From the NCBI RefSeq assembly GCF_000719555.1, contig NZ_JOGX01000004.1, forward strand, positions 62,001-126,000: a DNA stretch of 64,000 nucleotides. The letters run 5' to 3'. Both the position numbers and the translations under genes were made by a program. Of the stretch, positions 7,175 to 15,347 are shown piece after piece. Numbering within the stretch: the first letter of the stretch is position 1; each line of letters starts with the position of its first letter. The notes beneath the pieces are model-generated. The model did no database searches, was not told the origin of the DNA, and saw only the letters and a list, made by a program, of their open reading frames with translations. Source of the stretch: Streptomyces sp. NRRL F-5727 (GTDB lineage: Bacteria > Actinomycetota > Actinomycetes > Streptomycetales > Streptomycetaceae).

Positions 7175-8137
7175 ATGGACGGCACGGAGATCGAGGTCCT
7201 CACCGCGCGGGACGTCCCGCTGACGGAGATCGAGGTCCTCACCGCGCGGGACGTCCCGCTGGGCGGGCCCCGGGCGATGACCGTACGGCGCACGCTGCCG
7301 CAGCGGGCCCGTACCCTCATCGGCGCCTGGTGCTTCGCCGACCACTACGGCCCCGACCGGGTCGCCGAGTCCGGCGGCATGGACGTCGCGCCCCACCCCC
7401 ACACCGGGCTCCAGACCGTCAGCTGGCTCTTCAGCGGCGAGATCGAGCACCGCGACAGCCTCGGCACCCACGCGTACGTCCGCCCCGGCGAGATCAACCT
7501 CATGACCGGCGGCCACGGCATCAGCCACACCGAGGTCTCCACGCCCGGCACCACCGTCCTGCACGGCGTGCAGCTGTGGGTCGCGCTGCCCGACGAGCAC
7601 CGCCACGCCCCCCGCGACTTCCAGCACCACGCGCCGCGGGCGTTCCGGGTGGACGGGGCCGAGCTCCGGGTCTTCCTCGGCACCCTCGCCGGGGACACCT
7701 CGCCCGTCCGCACCTTCACCCCGCTGCTCGGCGCCGAGGTCCTCATCGACGCCGGGGCCACCGTCACCCTGGACGTCGACCCCGGTTTCGAGCACGGCCT
7801 GCTCGTCGACGAGGGCGACGTCACCCTCGACGGCACCGTGCTCAAGCCCGCCGAGCTCGGATACGCCGCGCCCGGCCGCACCACGATCACCCTGGCCAAC
7901 GCCTCCGACCGCCCGGCCCGGACGGTCCTGCTCGGCGGCCCGCCGTTCGAGGAGGAGATCGTCATGTGGTGGAACTTCATCGGCCGCAGCCACCAGGACA
8001 TCGTCGAGGCGCGCGAGGAGTGGGAGCGCGCTTCCGACCGCTTCGGCGAGGTGACCGGCTACCCCGGCGACCGCCTTCCCGCGCCGGCGCTGCCGAACGC
8101 CGTCATCACGCCCCGCAGGAACCCCGCCCGTCCCTGA
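7175..8137 (+). CDS. pirin family protein (cupin, quercetinase-like)
   Basis: 320 residues with the two-cupin pirin fold. The N-terminal cupin has the metal-binding APHPHTGLQTVSWLFSGEIEHRDS, with His of PHPH and the later His/Glu (GHGISHTE), then LHGVQLWVALP. The C-terminal pirin domain includes LGGPPFEEEIVMWWNFIGRSHQDIVEAREEWE. Pirins bind one iron and act as redox-sensing cofactors or quercetin dioxygenases. The ATG follows GGGAGAGGGG. Near the N terminus the 13-residue block TEIEVLTARDVPL occurs twice because of an exact 39-bp tandem duplication. It is likely controlled by the MarR protein encoded just upstream. Confidence 0.92.
   Translation: MDGTEIEVLTARDVPLTEIEVLTARDVPLGGPRAMTVRRTLPQRARTLIGAWCFADHYGPDRVAESGGMDVAPHPHTGLQTVSWLFSGEIEHRDSLGTHAYVRPGEINLMTGGHGISHTEVSTPGTTVLHGVQLWVALPDEHRHAPRDFQHHAPRAFRVDGAELRVFLGTLAGDTSPVRTFTPLLGAEVLIDAGATVTLDVDPGFEHGLLVDEGDVTLDGTVLKPAELGYAAPGRTTITLANASDRPARTVLLGGPPFEEEIVMWWNFIGRSHQDIVEAREEWERASDRFGEVTGYPGDRLPAPALPNAVITPRRNPARP
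7184..7261 (+). repeat. exact 39-bp tandem duplication inside the pirin gene
   Basis: The 39 bases at 7184-7222 are repeated without a mismatch at 7223-7261. Being 13 codons long, the duplication keeps frame and doubles TEIEVLTARDVPL. Perfect identity points to a recent event or to active slippage at this site. Confidence 0.95.
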
Positions 8138-8167
8138 CCCCCGCGCCACTCTCCTGGAAGGACCCTC

Positions 8168-8512
8168 ATGAGCGAGCAGACCACCGCCGCCCCCGTCGTC
8201 CGCCACGTCGACGCACGCCACCGCTACGAGATCCTCGTCGACGACCGGCGCGCCGGTCTGACGGCGTACCGCGACCGCGACGACCGGCGGGTCTTCTTCC
8301 ACACCGAGATCGACGACGCCTACGCGGGCCAGGGGCTGGCCTCGGTCCTCGTCGAGCAGGCGCTGACCGACGTCCGCGCCTCCGGCCTGCGGATCGTCCC
8401 GGTCTGCCCGTACGTCGCCAAGTTCCTGAAGAAGCACACCGAGTTCGCGGACATCACCGACCCGGTCACCCCCGAGGTCCTGACCTGGCTCGACGCCCGG
8501 CTGGGGCGCTGA
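8168..8512 (+). CDS. GNAT-fold N-acetyltransferase, small YjdJ type
   Basis: 114 residues, the short form of the acetyl-CoA-dependent GNAT fold. The strand pair RYEILVDDRRAGLTAYRDRDDRRVFFHTEIDDAYAGQGLASVLVEQAL contains the acetyl-CoA pyrophosphate loop, here AGQGLA, and the helix after it. PVCPYVAKFLKKHTEF gives the family's C-terminal CPYV-x-x-F-x-x-H signature. Proteins of this kind may acetylate small molecules or peptides; the substrate is not predictable. It follows the pirin gene by 30 bp with its own AAGGA ribosome site and may be co-transcribed. Confidence 0.88.
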   Translation: MSEQTTAAPVVRHVDARHRYEILVDDRRAGLTAYRDRDDRRVFFHTEIDDAYAGQGLASVLVEQALTDVRASGLRIVPVCPYVAKFLKKHTEFADITDPVTPEVLTWLDARLGR

Positions 8513-8575
8513 CGCCGGTCGCCCGCACGGCGCGTAGAGTACGCGGGGGCGCGGCGCGATCACGAGGAGTCCGTC

Positions 8576-9148
8576 TTGACCTCGGTCAGCCTTGAGCACG
8601 CCACCGTCCCCGCCGACACCGGCGAGGTCACCCTCCTGATAGCCCGCCGGGTGGACCCCGGCCACGAAGCCGCCTTCGAGCGGTGGGCGCAGGGGATCCT
8701 CGCCACCGCCGCGACCTTTCCCGGCCACCTCGGGTACGGACTCTTCCGCTCCTCCGGCGGCGCCGCCCCCTGGTTCCTCGTCCACCGGTTCCGGGACGCG
8801 GAGGCGTGCCGGACCTGGCAGGAGTCGCCCGAGCGGGCCGCCTGGTTCGCCGACTGCGCCGGCCACCACCACACCGAGGTCGCCCGGCGAAAGCTGACCG
8901 GCATGGAGACCTGGTTCGCCGAGCCGGGCTCCACCCGGCCGGCGCCGCCCCGCTGGAAGATGGCCGTCAGCGCGACCCTCGCGATCTATCCGATCTCCGT
9001 CCTCGGCGGGCTCTTCCTCCTCCCCCACCTCACCGCCCTCCCCCTCCTCGTGAGCAGCGCGGTGACGGCCGGCGTCTTCAACGTCCTCATGACGTACGCG
9101 GCGATGCCGGCCGTCAGCCGGCTGCTGCGCGGCTGGCTCACCCCGTAG
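8576..9148 (+). CDS. antibiotic-biosynthesis-monooxygenase (ABM) domain protein with C-terminal membrane helices
   Basis: 190 residues. The first 105 form an ABM ferredoxin-like barrel: VTLLIARRVDPGHEAAFERWAQGILATAATFPGHLGYGLFRS, then PWFLVHRFRDAEACRTWQESPER. Two hydrophobic segments follow (about 125-150 and 155-178), so the barrel is probably membrane-tethered on the cytoplasmic side. ABM proteins include cofactor-free monooxygenases and heme or quinone-related enzymes. No catalytic claim can be made here. The TTG start is preceded by GAGGAG at ideal spacing. Confidence 0.85.
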   Translation: MTSVSLEHATVPADTGEVTLLIARRVDPGHEAAFERWAQGILATAATFPGHLGYGLFRSSGGAAPWFLVHRFRDAEACRTWQESPERAAWFADCAGHHHTEVARRKLTGMETWFAEPGSTRPAPPRWKMAVSATLAIYPISVLGGLFLLPHLTALPLLVSSAVTAGVFNVLMTYAAMPAVSRLLRGWLTP

Positions 9149-9163
9149 CCGCCGCCCGCGCCC

Positions 9164-10390
9164 CTACGGCCGGCGCGCGAGCCGGTCGAGCGCGGCGAGG
9201 ACCGGGGCGACGCCGTCCTCCTCGGCCAGGCGGTCGGCCAGCGCGCGGGCGGCGGCGCGGTGCGAGCCGTCCCGCGCCGCCCGGTGCACCGCCCCGGCCA
9301 GGGCCGTGGAGGTGAGACGGCGCAGCGGCAGCACCCCCGGCGCGGTGCCCAGAGCGGTGAGCCGCGACGCCCAGAACGTCGCGTCGAACTGGACCGGCAC
9401 CGGTACGGAGGGCACCCCGGCCCGCAGCACGGCGCCGGTCGTGCCCGCTCCCGCGTGGTGGACGACGGCGGCCGTCCGGGGGAAGAGGAGGGAGTGCGGC
9501 ACCTCGTCGACGGTCAGGATGTCGTCGCCGTCGCGGGCGCCCAGTCCCGCCCAGCCGCGCTGGACGATGCCGCGCACCCTCGCCGCGCGCAGGGCGGTGA
9601 CGATGTCGCGGCTCACCCGCCCGGGATCGGGGACGGTGGCGCTGCCCAGCCCGACGAAGACCGGTGGCGGCCCGGCCGCGAGGAAGTCCTCCAGTTCCGG
9701 GGAGAGCCGCCCGGTCCGGTGCGGCCACCAGTACCCGGCCACCTCCAGCTCGGCCGGCCAGTCCCGGGGCCGGGGGACGACGAGCTCGCTGTAGCCGTGC
9801 AGCACCGGCCGCGGCCGCCGGGAGCGCCGTGCCGTCACGATGCCATGGCGCCGCAGGGAGCGCAGGGCGTCGAAGAACAACAGCTCCACCGATGTCATGA
9901 CGGCCCGTCCGCTGAGCCGGTTCCCGACGCTGCCGAGGGGGCGGGCCCCCAGGACCGGGGCGGGGAAGTCGCGGGTCGGGTGCAGCGGCTGGAGGTGCAG
10001 TCCGAGGGCGGGGACCGACAGGCCGTCGGCGAGGGCGTACCCCAGCGGGCCCAGCGACCCGCCGACCAGCAGCACCTCGCCGTCCCGCGCCGCCTCCACC
10101 AGGGCCGCCGTCATCTCGTCGGCCACCTGCCGGGCCATCGACGCCAGCCGCACGAGCTTCCCCGCACCGGTCCGGGCGTCGTGCAGCCGCCGCCCCCGCG
10201 CGGAGTGCAGCTCGGCACGGGGGTCCACCGGCAGCGGATGGAACCGCACCCCCGAACCCGCCACGAGCGGCTCGAAGATCCCGTGCGTGGCCAGCGTCAC
10301 CTCATGCCCGGCCCGTACGAGACCGGCCCCCAGACCCGTGTACGGCGCGACGTCGCCGCGCGATCCCGCCGTCATCATCACGATGCGCAC
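9164..10390 (-). CDS. GT1-family (MGT/sterol-glucosyltransferase-like) glycosyltransferase
   Basis: 408 residues with the GT-B fold. It begins VRIVMMTAGSRGDVAPYTGLGAGLVRAGHEVTLATH, the acceptor-side Rossmann start of sterol and macrolide glucosyltransferases. The donor side has VFVGLGSATVPDP and VVHHAGAGTTGAVLRAGVPSVPVPVQFDATFWASRLTALG, the nucleotide-sugar motif with its HAGAGTT core. It should transfer a hexose from UDP- or dTDP-sugar to a lipid or small hydrophobic acceptor, perhaps for detoxification. The GTG start matches where homology begins; further upstream the reading is low-complexity. No partner genes lie nearby. Confidence 0.88.
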   Translation of the reverse strand: MRIVMMTAGSRGDVAPYTGLGAGLVRAGHEVTLATHGIFEPLVAGSGVRFHPLPVDPRAELHSARGRRLHDARTGAGKLVRLASMARQVADEMTAALVEAARDGEVLLVGGSLGPLGYALADGLSVPALGLHLQPLHPTRDFPAPVLGARPLGSVGNRLSGRAVMTSVELLFFDALRSLRRHGIVTARRSRRPRPVLHGYSELVVPRPRDWPAELEVAGYWWPHRTGRLSPELEDFLAAGPPPVFVGLGSATVPDPGRVSRDIVTALRAARVRGIVQRGWAGLGARDGDDILTVDEVPHSLLFPRTAAVVHHAGAGTTGAVLRAGVPSVPVPVQFDATFWASRLTALGTAPGVLPLRRLTSTALAGAVHRAARDGSHRAAARALADRLAEEDGVAPVLAALDRLARRP

Positions 10391-10873
10391 GGGTCCCAGT
10401 GTGCCCCACCGGGACGCCGCACCCCAGGGGGCCGCGCGGGTCGGCCCGCGTCGGCGGGCGCCGTCAGCCGTCGAGCCGCGCGACCTCGGAATCGACGGCC
10501 TCGCGTGTCGGGGTCCTGGCGCGGGAGGGCGGCAGCGCACCGCCGAGCCGGCGCATGCTCAGGCCCTCCAGGGGGCGGTCAGCCGCGCGGCGGCGGCCGT
10601 CAGGGCGGCCGCCGGGGCGGCCGGACGGAGACCCGGCCCAGCAGGGCCGCCACCTCCCCGGGCGGGACGTCGTGCGGCTGACCGTCGACACCCTCGCCAC
10701 CGGCGGGGGCGGCATCCACCGTGCCACCCACGACCAGCCGGGCGAGCCGGGCGACCGACCGCGTCTTCCGCGCGTCGGATCCCGGCCGAGTTGCGCCGGT
10801 CGGACGTCACCGCGGCGGTGGATGCGCTAGGAAGAGATCACGACATCCGCACCCCGTCCCGGAGGGAGCCACC
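10391..10873. other. 483-bp gap with no supported gene
   Basis: Between a divergent glycosyltransferase and an F420/PPOX gene. All six frames contain short open stretches rich in Arg, Pro and Ala, with no start and ribosome-site pairing and no family signature. One minus-strand stretch near 10590-10740 reads like coding sequence (LVVGGTVDAAPAGGEGVD), so a badly eroded gene is possible. The last 40 bp must hold the promoter of the gene at 10874. Confidence 0.4.
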
Positions 10874-11278
10874 GTGTCTGCTGAGCTCAGCGACAGGCTC
10901 AAGGAACTGCTCGACGGCCCCGTCTTCGTCTCCGTGTCCACCATCCAGCCCGACGGAAGCCCGCAGGCGTCCCCGGTCTGGGTGAAGCGCGACGGTCACG
11001 ACATCCTGTTCTCGACGACCGTCGGCCGGCGCAAGGAGCTGAACCTGCGCCGGGACCCGCGTGTCACCGTGCTGCTCCAGCCCTTCGACTCCCCGTACGA
11101 GTACGCGGAGATCCGCGGCACCGCGCTCATCACCACGGAGGGCGGCCAGGAGCTGATCGACGAGCTGTCGGTGAAGTACAGCGGCAAGCCGTACCGCGAC
11201 TTCAACCCGGCTTCGGTCCACGACGCCCAGCGCGTGGTCGTCCGGATCACCCCGCGGAAGGTGATCGGGCGGATCTGA
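10874..11278 (+). CDS. PPOX-class, probably F420-dependent, oxidoreductase
   Basis: 134 residues forming the split beta-barrel flavin/deazaflavin-binding fold. It has SDRLKELLDGPVFVSVSTIQPDGSPQASPVWVKRDGHDILFSTTVGRRKELNLRRDPRVTVLL, the standard start of actinobacterial F420 or FMN PPOX enzymes. The end is VVVRITPRKVIGRI. The family reduces unsaturated or quinone-like substrates using F420H2; the specific substrate is unknown. The GTG follows GGAGGGAG. A clear hairpin at 11313-11338 ends the transcript. Confidence 0.9.
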   Translation: MSAELSDRLKELLDGPVFVSVSTIQPDGSPQASPVWVKRDGHDILFSTTVGRRKELNLRRDPRVTVLLQPFDSPYEYAEIRGTALITTEGGQELIDELSVKYSGKPYRDFNPASVHDAQRVVVRITPRKVIGRI

Positions 11279-11312
11279 GCGGCACCGGCGCCCGGCCCGC
11301 CCGGCCGGGGCC

Positions 11313-11338
11313 GGTGCGACGCGGACGCGCGTCGCACC
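11313..11338. terminator. bidirectional terminator hairpin
   Basis: Arms GGTGCGACGCG and CGCGTCGCACC form a perfect 11-bp stem with a GACG loop, in the short gap between the convergent PPOX and DUF5685 genes. Confidence 0.7.
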
Positions 11339-11362
11339 GCTCCGGCCGGGCACCGCCGTCGG

Positions 11363-12772
11363 TCAGTCGCAGCAGTCGCAGCAGCACTTGCACGGGTTGC
11401 AGCAGCCGTCGCCCGAGCCACCGCACCCGCCGGAGCCGCCTGAACCACCGGAACCGCCGGAACCGCCCGAGCCGCCCCAGCCGCCGGACCCTCCCGAGCC
11501 GCCGGATCCTCCGGAGCCCTGTCCGCCGCCGCCCCAACCGCCTTGCGAGCCTCCCGAGTTGCCGCCGCCGCCACGGCCGCCGCCGAACCAGCCGTCGCCG
11601 CCCGAACCGCCGTGGTTCGAACCGCCGTCGCCGATGGGGTCGTCCGGGCCGGAGTCGTCGGCGCAGCTGCAGCAGCCGAAGCAGAGCCGGCAGTCGGCGC
11701 ACAGCCGGCGCCACTCGCGGCACCGCCGGCACTCTCCCTCCGGCGGCCGGCCGGACGCCATCGACGGGCCGTCCGGTGCCATGCCGGTGAGGGCTCCGAC
11801 GCCGCAGGCCGCGTCCGTGCCGTGCTGCGCGGCCGGATCCGCCGCCGTGCGGCGCTCCCCGAGCCAGGGCAGCATGCGCCGCAGGCCGGGCGCCGGGCGG
11901 CGGTGGTGGTGCCGGTGCCGGGGGTCGAAGACGCGGTCGACGGCACGCTCCAACTCGCCGCCCAGCAGCGTCCGTACCAGACGGTCGTCGACGAACTCGG
12001 CGTCGGACAGGGCGAGTCGGATGCCATGGACGGCGTCGTCGCAGAGCCGGCGCACCTCGGCGCGGCCGGCGCCGGTCGCCGCGATCGGGTTCCACGCGCC
12101 CGACGCCGCGTCCGCGTCCAGGTCCTCCACCGCGTCGAGGAGATGCGCCAGGCGGCCGAAGAGCCGGCCGGCCTCCGCCAGCGGTGCGGCGTTGCCCGGG
12201 CGGTCCGTGAGCACGGCGGTGTACGAGAAGGCGGCGGCCGTCGCCGTCTCGGTGGGCTCCGTGACCGCCAGCAGCGAGCCGCCGGGGCCGGTCGACCGCT
12301 CGATGTCCGACTGGCGTTCGACCGCGTCGAGCAGCACCGCCGTGTCGAAGCCGAGCCGTTCGCCGCCGGCCGCGCCCGCGCGGTCCCAGCCCCGGGCGAT
12401 CCGGCGGGCCGCCACCGCCACCGGACGGCGGGCCACCAGGCTGTCGCCGTCGGCCACATGGTCACGTATCTTGGCCGCGGCCAGCACCAGCGAGACCGTC
12501 GCGGCCAGCCGCGCACCCTCGCCCTGCGCCACGTCCGCCGACCGCATCCCGCGCAGCGGGCACGGCCCGGCACCGCGCCTCCAGTCCCCGGTGCGCTCCG
12601 ACTGCGCCTCGGTCAGCACCGAGACGATGAGGCCGTCGTAGTTGGTGGCCACTCTCGCGAACTGCCCGTACTCGCTGCGCAGGGCGAGGCAGAGCCCGCA
12701 AAGATGCGCCATCCACTCGGTACGCAAGCCCTCGCCGAGGCGATGGCGGCATGGCCTGATGATTCCGAACAC
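11363..12772 (-). CDS. DUF5685 family protein with Gly/Ser-rich repeat and cysteine-cluster tail
   Basis: 469 residues. Residues 1 to about 340 are a largely helical domain matching DUF5685: MFGIIRPCRHRLGEGL, HLCGLCLALRSEYGQFARVATNYDG and so on. Then comes a Cys-rich patch, CRRCREWRRLCADCRLCFGCCSC. About 75 residues of GGSGGSGGWGG-type repeat follow, and the end is CCNPCKCCCDCCD, nine Cys in thirteen residues. No signal peptide or membrane helix is visible. The N-terminal Cys-x-x-Cys and the tail look built for metal or redox binding, but no function is established for the family. The GTG start follows GGGGGAG. The repeat is a likely hot spot for length change. Confidence 0.8.
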   Translation of the reverse strand: MFGIIRPCRHRLGEGLRTEWMAHLCGLCLALRSEYGQFARVATNYDGLIVSVLTEAQSERTGDWRRGAGPCPLRGMRSADVAQGEGARLAATVSLVLAAAKIRDHVADGDSLVARRPVAVAARRIARGWDRAGAAGGERLGFDTAVLLDAVERQSDIERSTGPGGSLLAVTEPTETATAAAFSYTAVLTDRPGNAAPLAEAGRLFGRLAHLLDAVEDLDADAASGAWNPIAATGAGRAEVRRLCDDAVHGIRLALSDAEFVDDRLVRTLLGGELERAVDRVFDPRHRHHHRRPAPGLRRMLPWLGERRTAADPAAQHGTDAACGVGALTGMAPDGPSMASGRPPEGECRRCREWRRLCADCRLCFGCCSCADDSGPDDPIGDGGSNHGGSGGDGWFGGGRGGGGNSGGSQGGWGGGGQGSGGSGGSGGSGGWGGSGGSGGSGGSGGSGGCGGSGDGCCNPCKCCCDCCD

Positions 12773-12957
12773 CGGTGTTCTCCCCCGTAGGACGTGAAGT
12801 GCGGTCGCGCGTCCACGTCAACCGCGGGTGACATGGACGCGCGGCCGACATCCTAGAGGGTGCCCCCCGAGGAGCGTCCGCCAATGTGAGCGCCCCTTCG
12901 CCCGGCGGCAGTTCGCCCTCCGCTCGCGGCGCGTGGCCCGCGATCTCGCACATGGTA

Positions 12958-12986
12958 TGGACCTGACAAGTCAGGGCCGCTAGCGT
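12958..12986 (+). promoter_or_regulatory. candidate sigma-HrdB-like promoter of the S1E protease gene
   Basis: TGGACC, a 17-bp spacer and TAGCGT place a transcription start near 12993, just before the LacI-type palindrome at 13000-13017. The same TAGCGT box occurs in front of the PL8 and bxlE genes. It is a weak match to TTGACN/TANNNT. Confidence 0.35.
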
Positions 12987-12999
12987 GTCCGTGCGCTCG

Positions 13000-13017
13000 C
13001 TTGAGAGCGCTCTCAAG
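13000..13017. promoter_or_regulatory. perfect LacI-family-type operator
   Basis: CTTGAGAGCGCTCTCAAG is an 18-bp perfect palindrome with the central GCGC of Streptomyces LacI operators (compare TGGGAGCGCTCCCA for CebR). It lies 29 bp upstream of the protease start and downstream of the predicted transcription start, a blocking position. No LacI gene is adjacent, so the regulator acts from elsewhere. Confidence 0.65.
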
Positions 13018-13046
13018 CGTTTGGCTCCCCCACACCTGGAGGTCCC

Positions 13047-14204
13047 GTGAAACGCACCACCCCCCTGCGCGCCACCCTCGCCGCCGCCCTGCTCCTGACG
13101 GTCGGCCTCGGCGCGGCCCAGGCCGGCGCGGCGAGCGCCGCGCCGGTCCCCGAGCCCACCGCCGCGGCGCCGGCCGCCTCGGCCGGGCTGCTCGACGCGA
13201 TGCGCCGCGACCTCGGGCTCACCGCCCCCCAGGCCGAGGAGCGGCTGCGGGCCGAGAAGACCGCCGCCGCGGTGGAGAAGGCCGCCCGGGAACGCGCCGG
13301 CGCCGCCTACGGCGGCTCGTGGTTCGACCCGTCGGCCGGCCGGCTCGTCGTCGCCGTGACCGACCGCGCCGAGGAGGCTGAGGTACGGGCCCTGGGCGCC
13401 GACACCCGGCTGGTCCGGCACAGCGCCGCCGCCCTGGACCGCGCCAAGGCCCGCCTGGACGGGCTGCGCGCCCCCGCCGGGGTGGCCGGCTGGCACGTCG
13501 ACCCGAGGAGCAACAGCGTCGTGGTCGACGTCGTGCGCGCCGAGCGGCACTCCCCCGCCGTCCGGGCGTTCCTGGACCGGGCGCGGGCCGGCGGGCCCGT
13601 CACCGTCACCGAGACGGAGCAGGCGCCCCGTACGTACGCGGCCGGCACGGTCGGCGGCGACCCGTACTACACCGGCAACGTCCGCTGCTCGATCGGCTTC
13701 TCCGTGCACGGCGGCTTCGTGACGGCCGGGCACTGCGGGCGGGCCGGTGCCTCGGTGCGCGGCTGGGACGGGTCCGCGATGGGCACCTTCCAGGGCTCGT
13801 CGTTCCCCGGCGACGACTACGCGTACGTCTCGATCCACAGCGGCTGGTGGACCGTGCCGGTGGTGCTCGGCTGGGGCACCATCCCCGACCAGCTGGTACG
13901 CGGCTCGGCCGAGGCCCCGGTGGGCGCCTCGATCTGCCGCTCCGGCTCGACGACGCACTGGCACTGCGGCACGGTCCTGGCCAAGAACGAGACGGTCAAC
14001 TACAGCCAGGGCGCGGTGTACCAGATGACCAAGACCAGCGTCTGCGCCGAGGGCGGCGACTCCGGCGGCTCCTTCCTCAGCGGCGACCAGGCCCAGGGCG
14101 TCACCTCCGGCGGCTGGGGCAACTGCTCCACCGGCGGCCAGACGTGGTTCCAGCCGGTCAACGAGATCCTGAACCGCTACGGTCTCCGCCTCCACACCGC
14201 CTGA
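13047..14204 (+). CDS. secreted S1E (alpha-lytic/SGPB-type) serine protease precursor
   Basis: 385 residues. A Sec signal (1 to about 32, ending AASA-AP) is followed by an alpha-lytic-type propeptide (about 45-194, ending QAPRTYA). The mature protease starts around AAGTVGGDPYYTGNVRCSIGFSV. The catalytic triad is visible: His in TAGHCG near 228, Asp in GDDYAYV near 255, Ser in EGGDSGGS near 337. Cysteine pairs match SGPA/SGPB. It is self-processing and should digest proteins outside the cell. The GTG follows GGAGG. A perfect LacI-type palindrome in the leader suggests carbon-source control, which is odd for a protease. Confidence 0.95.
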   Translation: MKRTTPLRATLAAALLLTVGLGAAQAGAASAAPVPEPTAAAPAASAGLLDAMRRDLGLTAPQAEERLRAEKTAAAVEKAARERAGAAYGGSWFDPSAGRLVVAVTDRAEEAEVRALGADTRLVRHSAAALDRAKARLDGLRAPAGVAGWHVDPRSNSVVVDVVRAERHSPAVRAFLDRARAGGPVTVTETEQAPRTYAAGTVGGDPYYTGNVRCSIGFSVHGGFVTAGHCGRAGASVRGWDGSAMGTFQGSSFPGDDYAYVSIHSGWWTVPVVLGWGTIPDQLVRGSAEAPVGASICRSGSTTHWHCGTVLAKNETVNYSQGAVYQMTKTSVCAEGGDSGGSFLSGDQAQGVTSGGWGNCSTGGQTWFQPVNEILNRYGLRLHTA

Positions 14205-14372
14205 GCCCGCCCGGGCCCGGCGGGGCCGTCCCCGCGCGGGGCGGCGTCCGGCCGCGCATGCTCGAAGCATGAGCGAGGAGGTCGCCCGCGCGGAGCGGAG
14301 GGCCGGCGCCGTCGGGTCCGGGTCGCCCGCCGGGGGCGGGAGTGCGCCGCCCCCGGCGGGAGAGGTGCCGGC

Positions 14373-15278
14373 ATGACGTGGCTCGTGACGCCGCTGGGGG
14401 CGCTGCTCGTGCTGTTCGTCCTCCGGGACCTGTTCCACACGCTCTGGCATCCGACCCGGCACGGCGGGCTGAGCCGGGTGGTGATGCGGGCGGTGTGGCG
14501 CGTGGGCGCCCACCGGGGTGCCCGGTGGCGCCCCGCCGGGCTGGCGGGGCCGCTCGGAATGATCACGGTGCTCGCCGTGTGGGCGCTGACGGTGGCCGTG
14601 GGGTGGGCACTCGTCTACTGGCCGCACATGCCGGACGACTTCTCGTACGCGACCGGGCTCGATCCGCCCGAGCACGCGAGCCCGGTGGACGCCCTGTACG
14701 TCTCCCTGGTGACCCTGGCGACGCTCGGACTCGGCGACGTCGCGCCGACCGCGGGCTGGCTGCGGGTGCTGGCGCCCCTGGAGGCCCTGGTGGGCTTCGT
14801 GCTGCTGTCCGCCACCGTCGCGTGGATCCTGGGCATCTACCCCGCCCTCGCCCGCCGCAGGGCCTTGGCGCTGCGGCTGTCCCACGTGCGCCGCAGCCGG
14901 GTCGGTGCCCGGGCGCTCGACTCCGACGGCGGGGCGGCGCTCCTCGACGGACTCGCCGCCGCCCTGTCCACCACGACCGTCGACTTCATGCAGTACGCCG
15001 AGTCGTACTACTTCCACGACGGCGACGCGAACACGGCCCTCCCCCGCCAGCTCGGCTACGCCCTCGACCTCGCGGACCGGGCCGACGAGGCCGACCATCC
15101 GGACGTCCGGCTCTCCGGCTCGGTGCTGCGCAGGGCGCTCGACGACCTGGCCGCCGTGCTCGACGAACGGTTCCTGCGCACCGGCGGGGGAACCGAGCAG
15201 GTCTTCGCCGCCTACGCCGACGACCACGGCCACCCGTGGGGACCGGACCGCCGGGCCGACGGGGACGAGGGAACCTGA
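14373..15278 (+). CDS. two-TM potassium-channel-like protein
   Basis: 301 residues. Hydrophobic segments lie at about 5-20, 60-85 and 130-155. Between the last two is a pore helix and filter, SLVTLATLGLGDVAPTAGWLRVLAPLEALVG. The filter reads T-L-G-L-G-D where classical potassium channels have T-V-G-Y-G-D. The cytoplasmic C-terminal 130 residues are helical without a recognisable RCK/TrkA-N site. Membrane ion conduction is the likely role. Selectivity is uncertain because Tyr is replaced by Leu. The ATG follows GAGAGG. Confidence 0.82.
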   Translation: MTWLVTPLGALLVLFVLRDLFHTLWHPTRHGGLSRVVMRAVWRVGAHRGARWRPAGLAGPLGMITVLAVWALTVAVGWALVYWPHMPDDFSYATGLDPPEHASPVDALYVSLVTLATLGLGDVAPTAGWLRVLAPLEALVGFVLLSATVAWILGIYPALARRRALALRLSHVRRSRVGARALDSDGGAALLDGLAAALSTTTVDFMQYAESYYFHDGDANTALPRQLGYALDLADRADEADHPDVRLSGSVLRRALDDLAAVLDERFLRTGGGTEQVFAAYADDHGHPWGPDRRADGDEGT

Positions 15279-15347
15279 GCGACGCGGGAGGGGCACCTCG
15301 TGAGGGGCGCGCCGGGCTGCCGCCCCGCACGCCCGCCCGCCGTCCGC

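Noticed and set aside
10464..10727. Small minus-strand gene ending in EAVDSEVARLDG
   Set aside because: No ribosome site, no recognisable family and no consistent codon bias across its length.
11400..11560. GGN-rich repeat as a non-coding tandem repeat
   Set aside because: It encodes the Gly/Ser spacer of the DUF5685 protein in the same frame as both flanking Cys clusters.
12462..15296. A 944-residue open frame on the minus strand
   Set aside because: It covers the well-supported protease and channel genes in antisense and lacks any signature.
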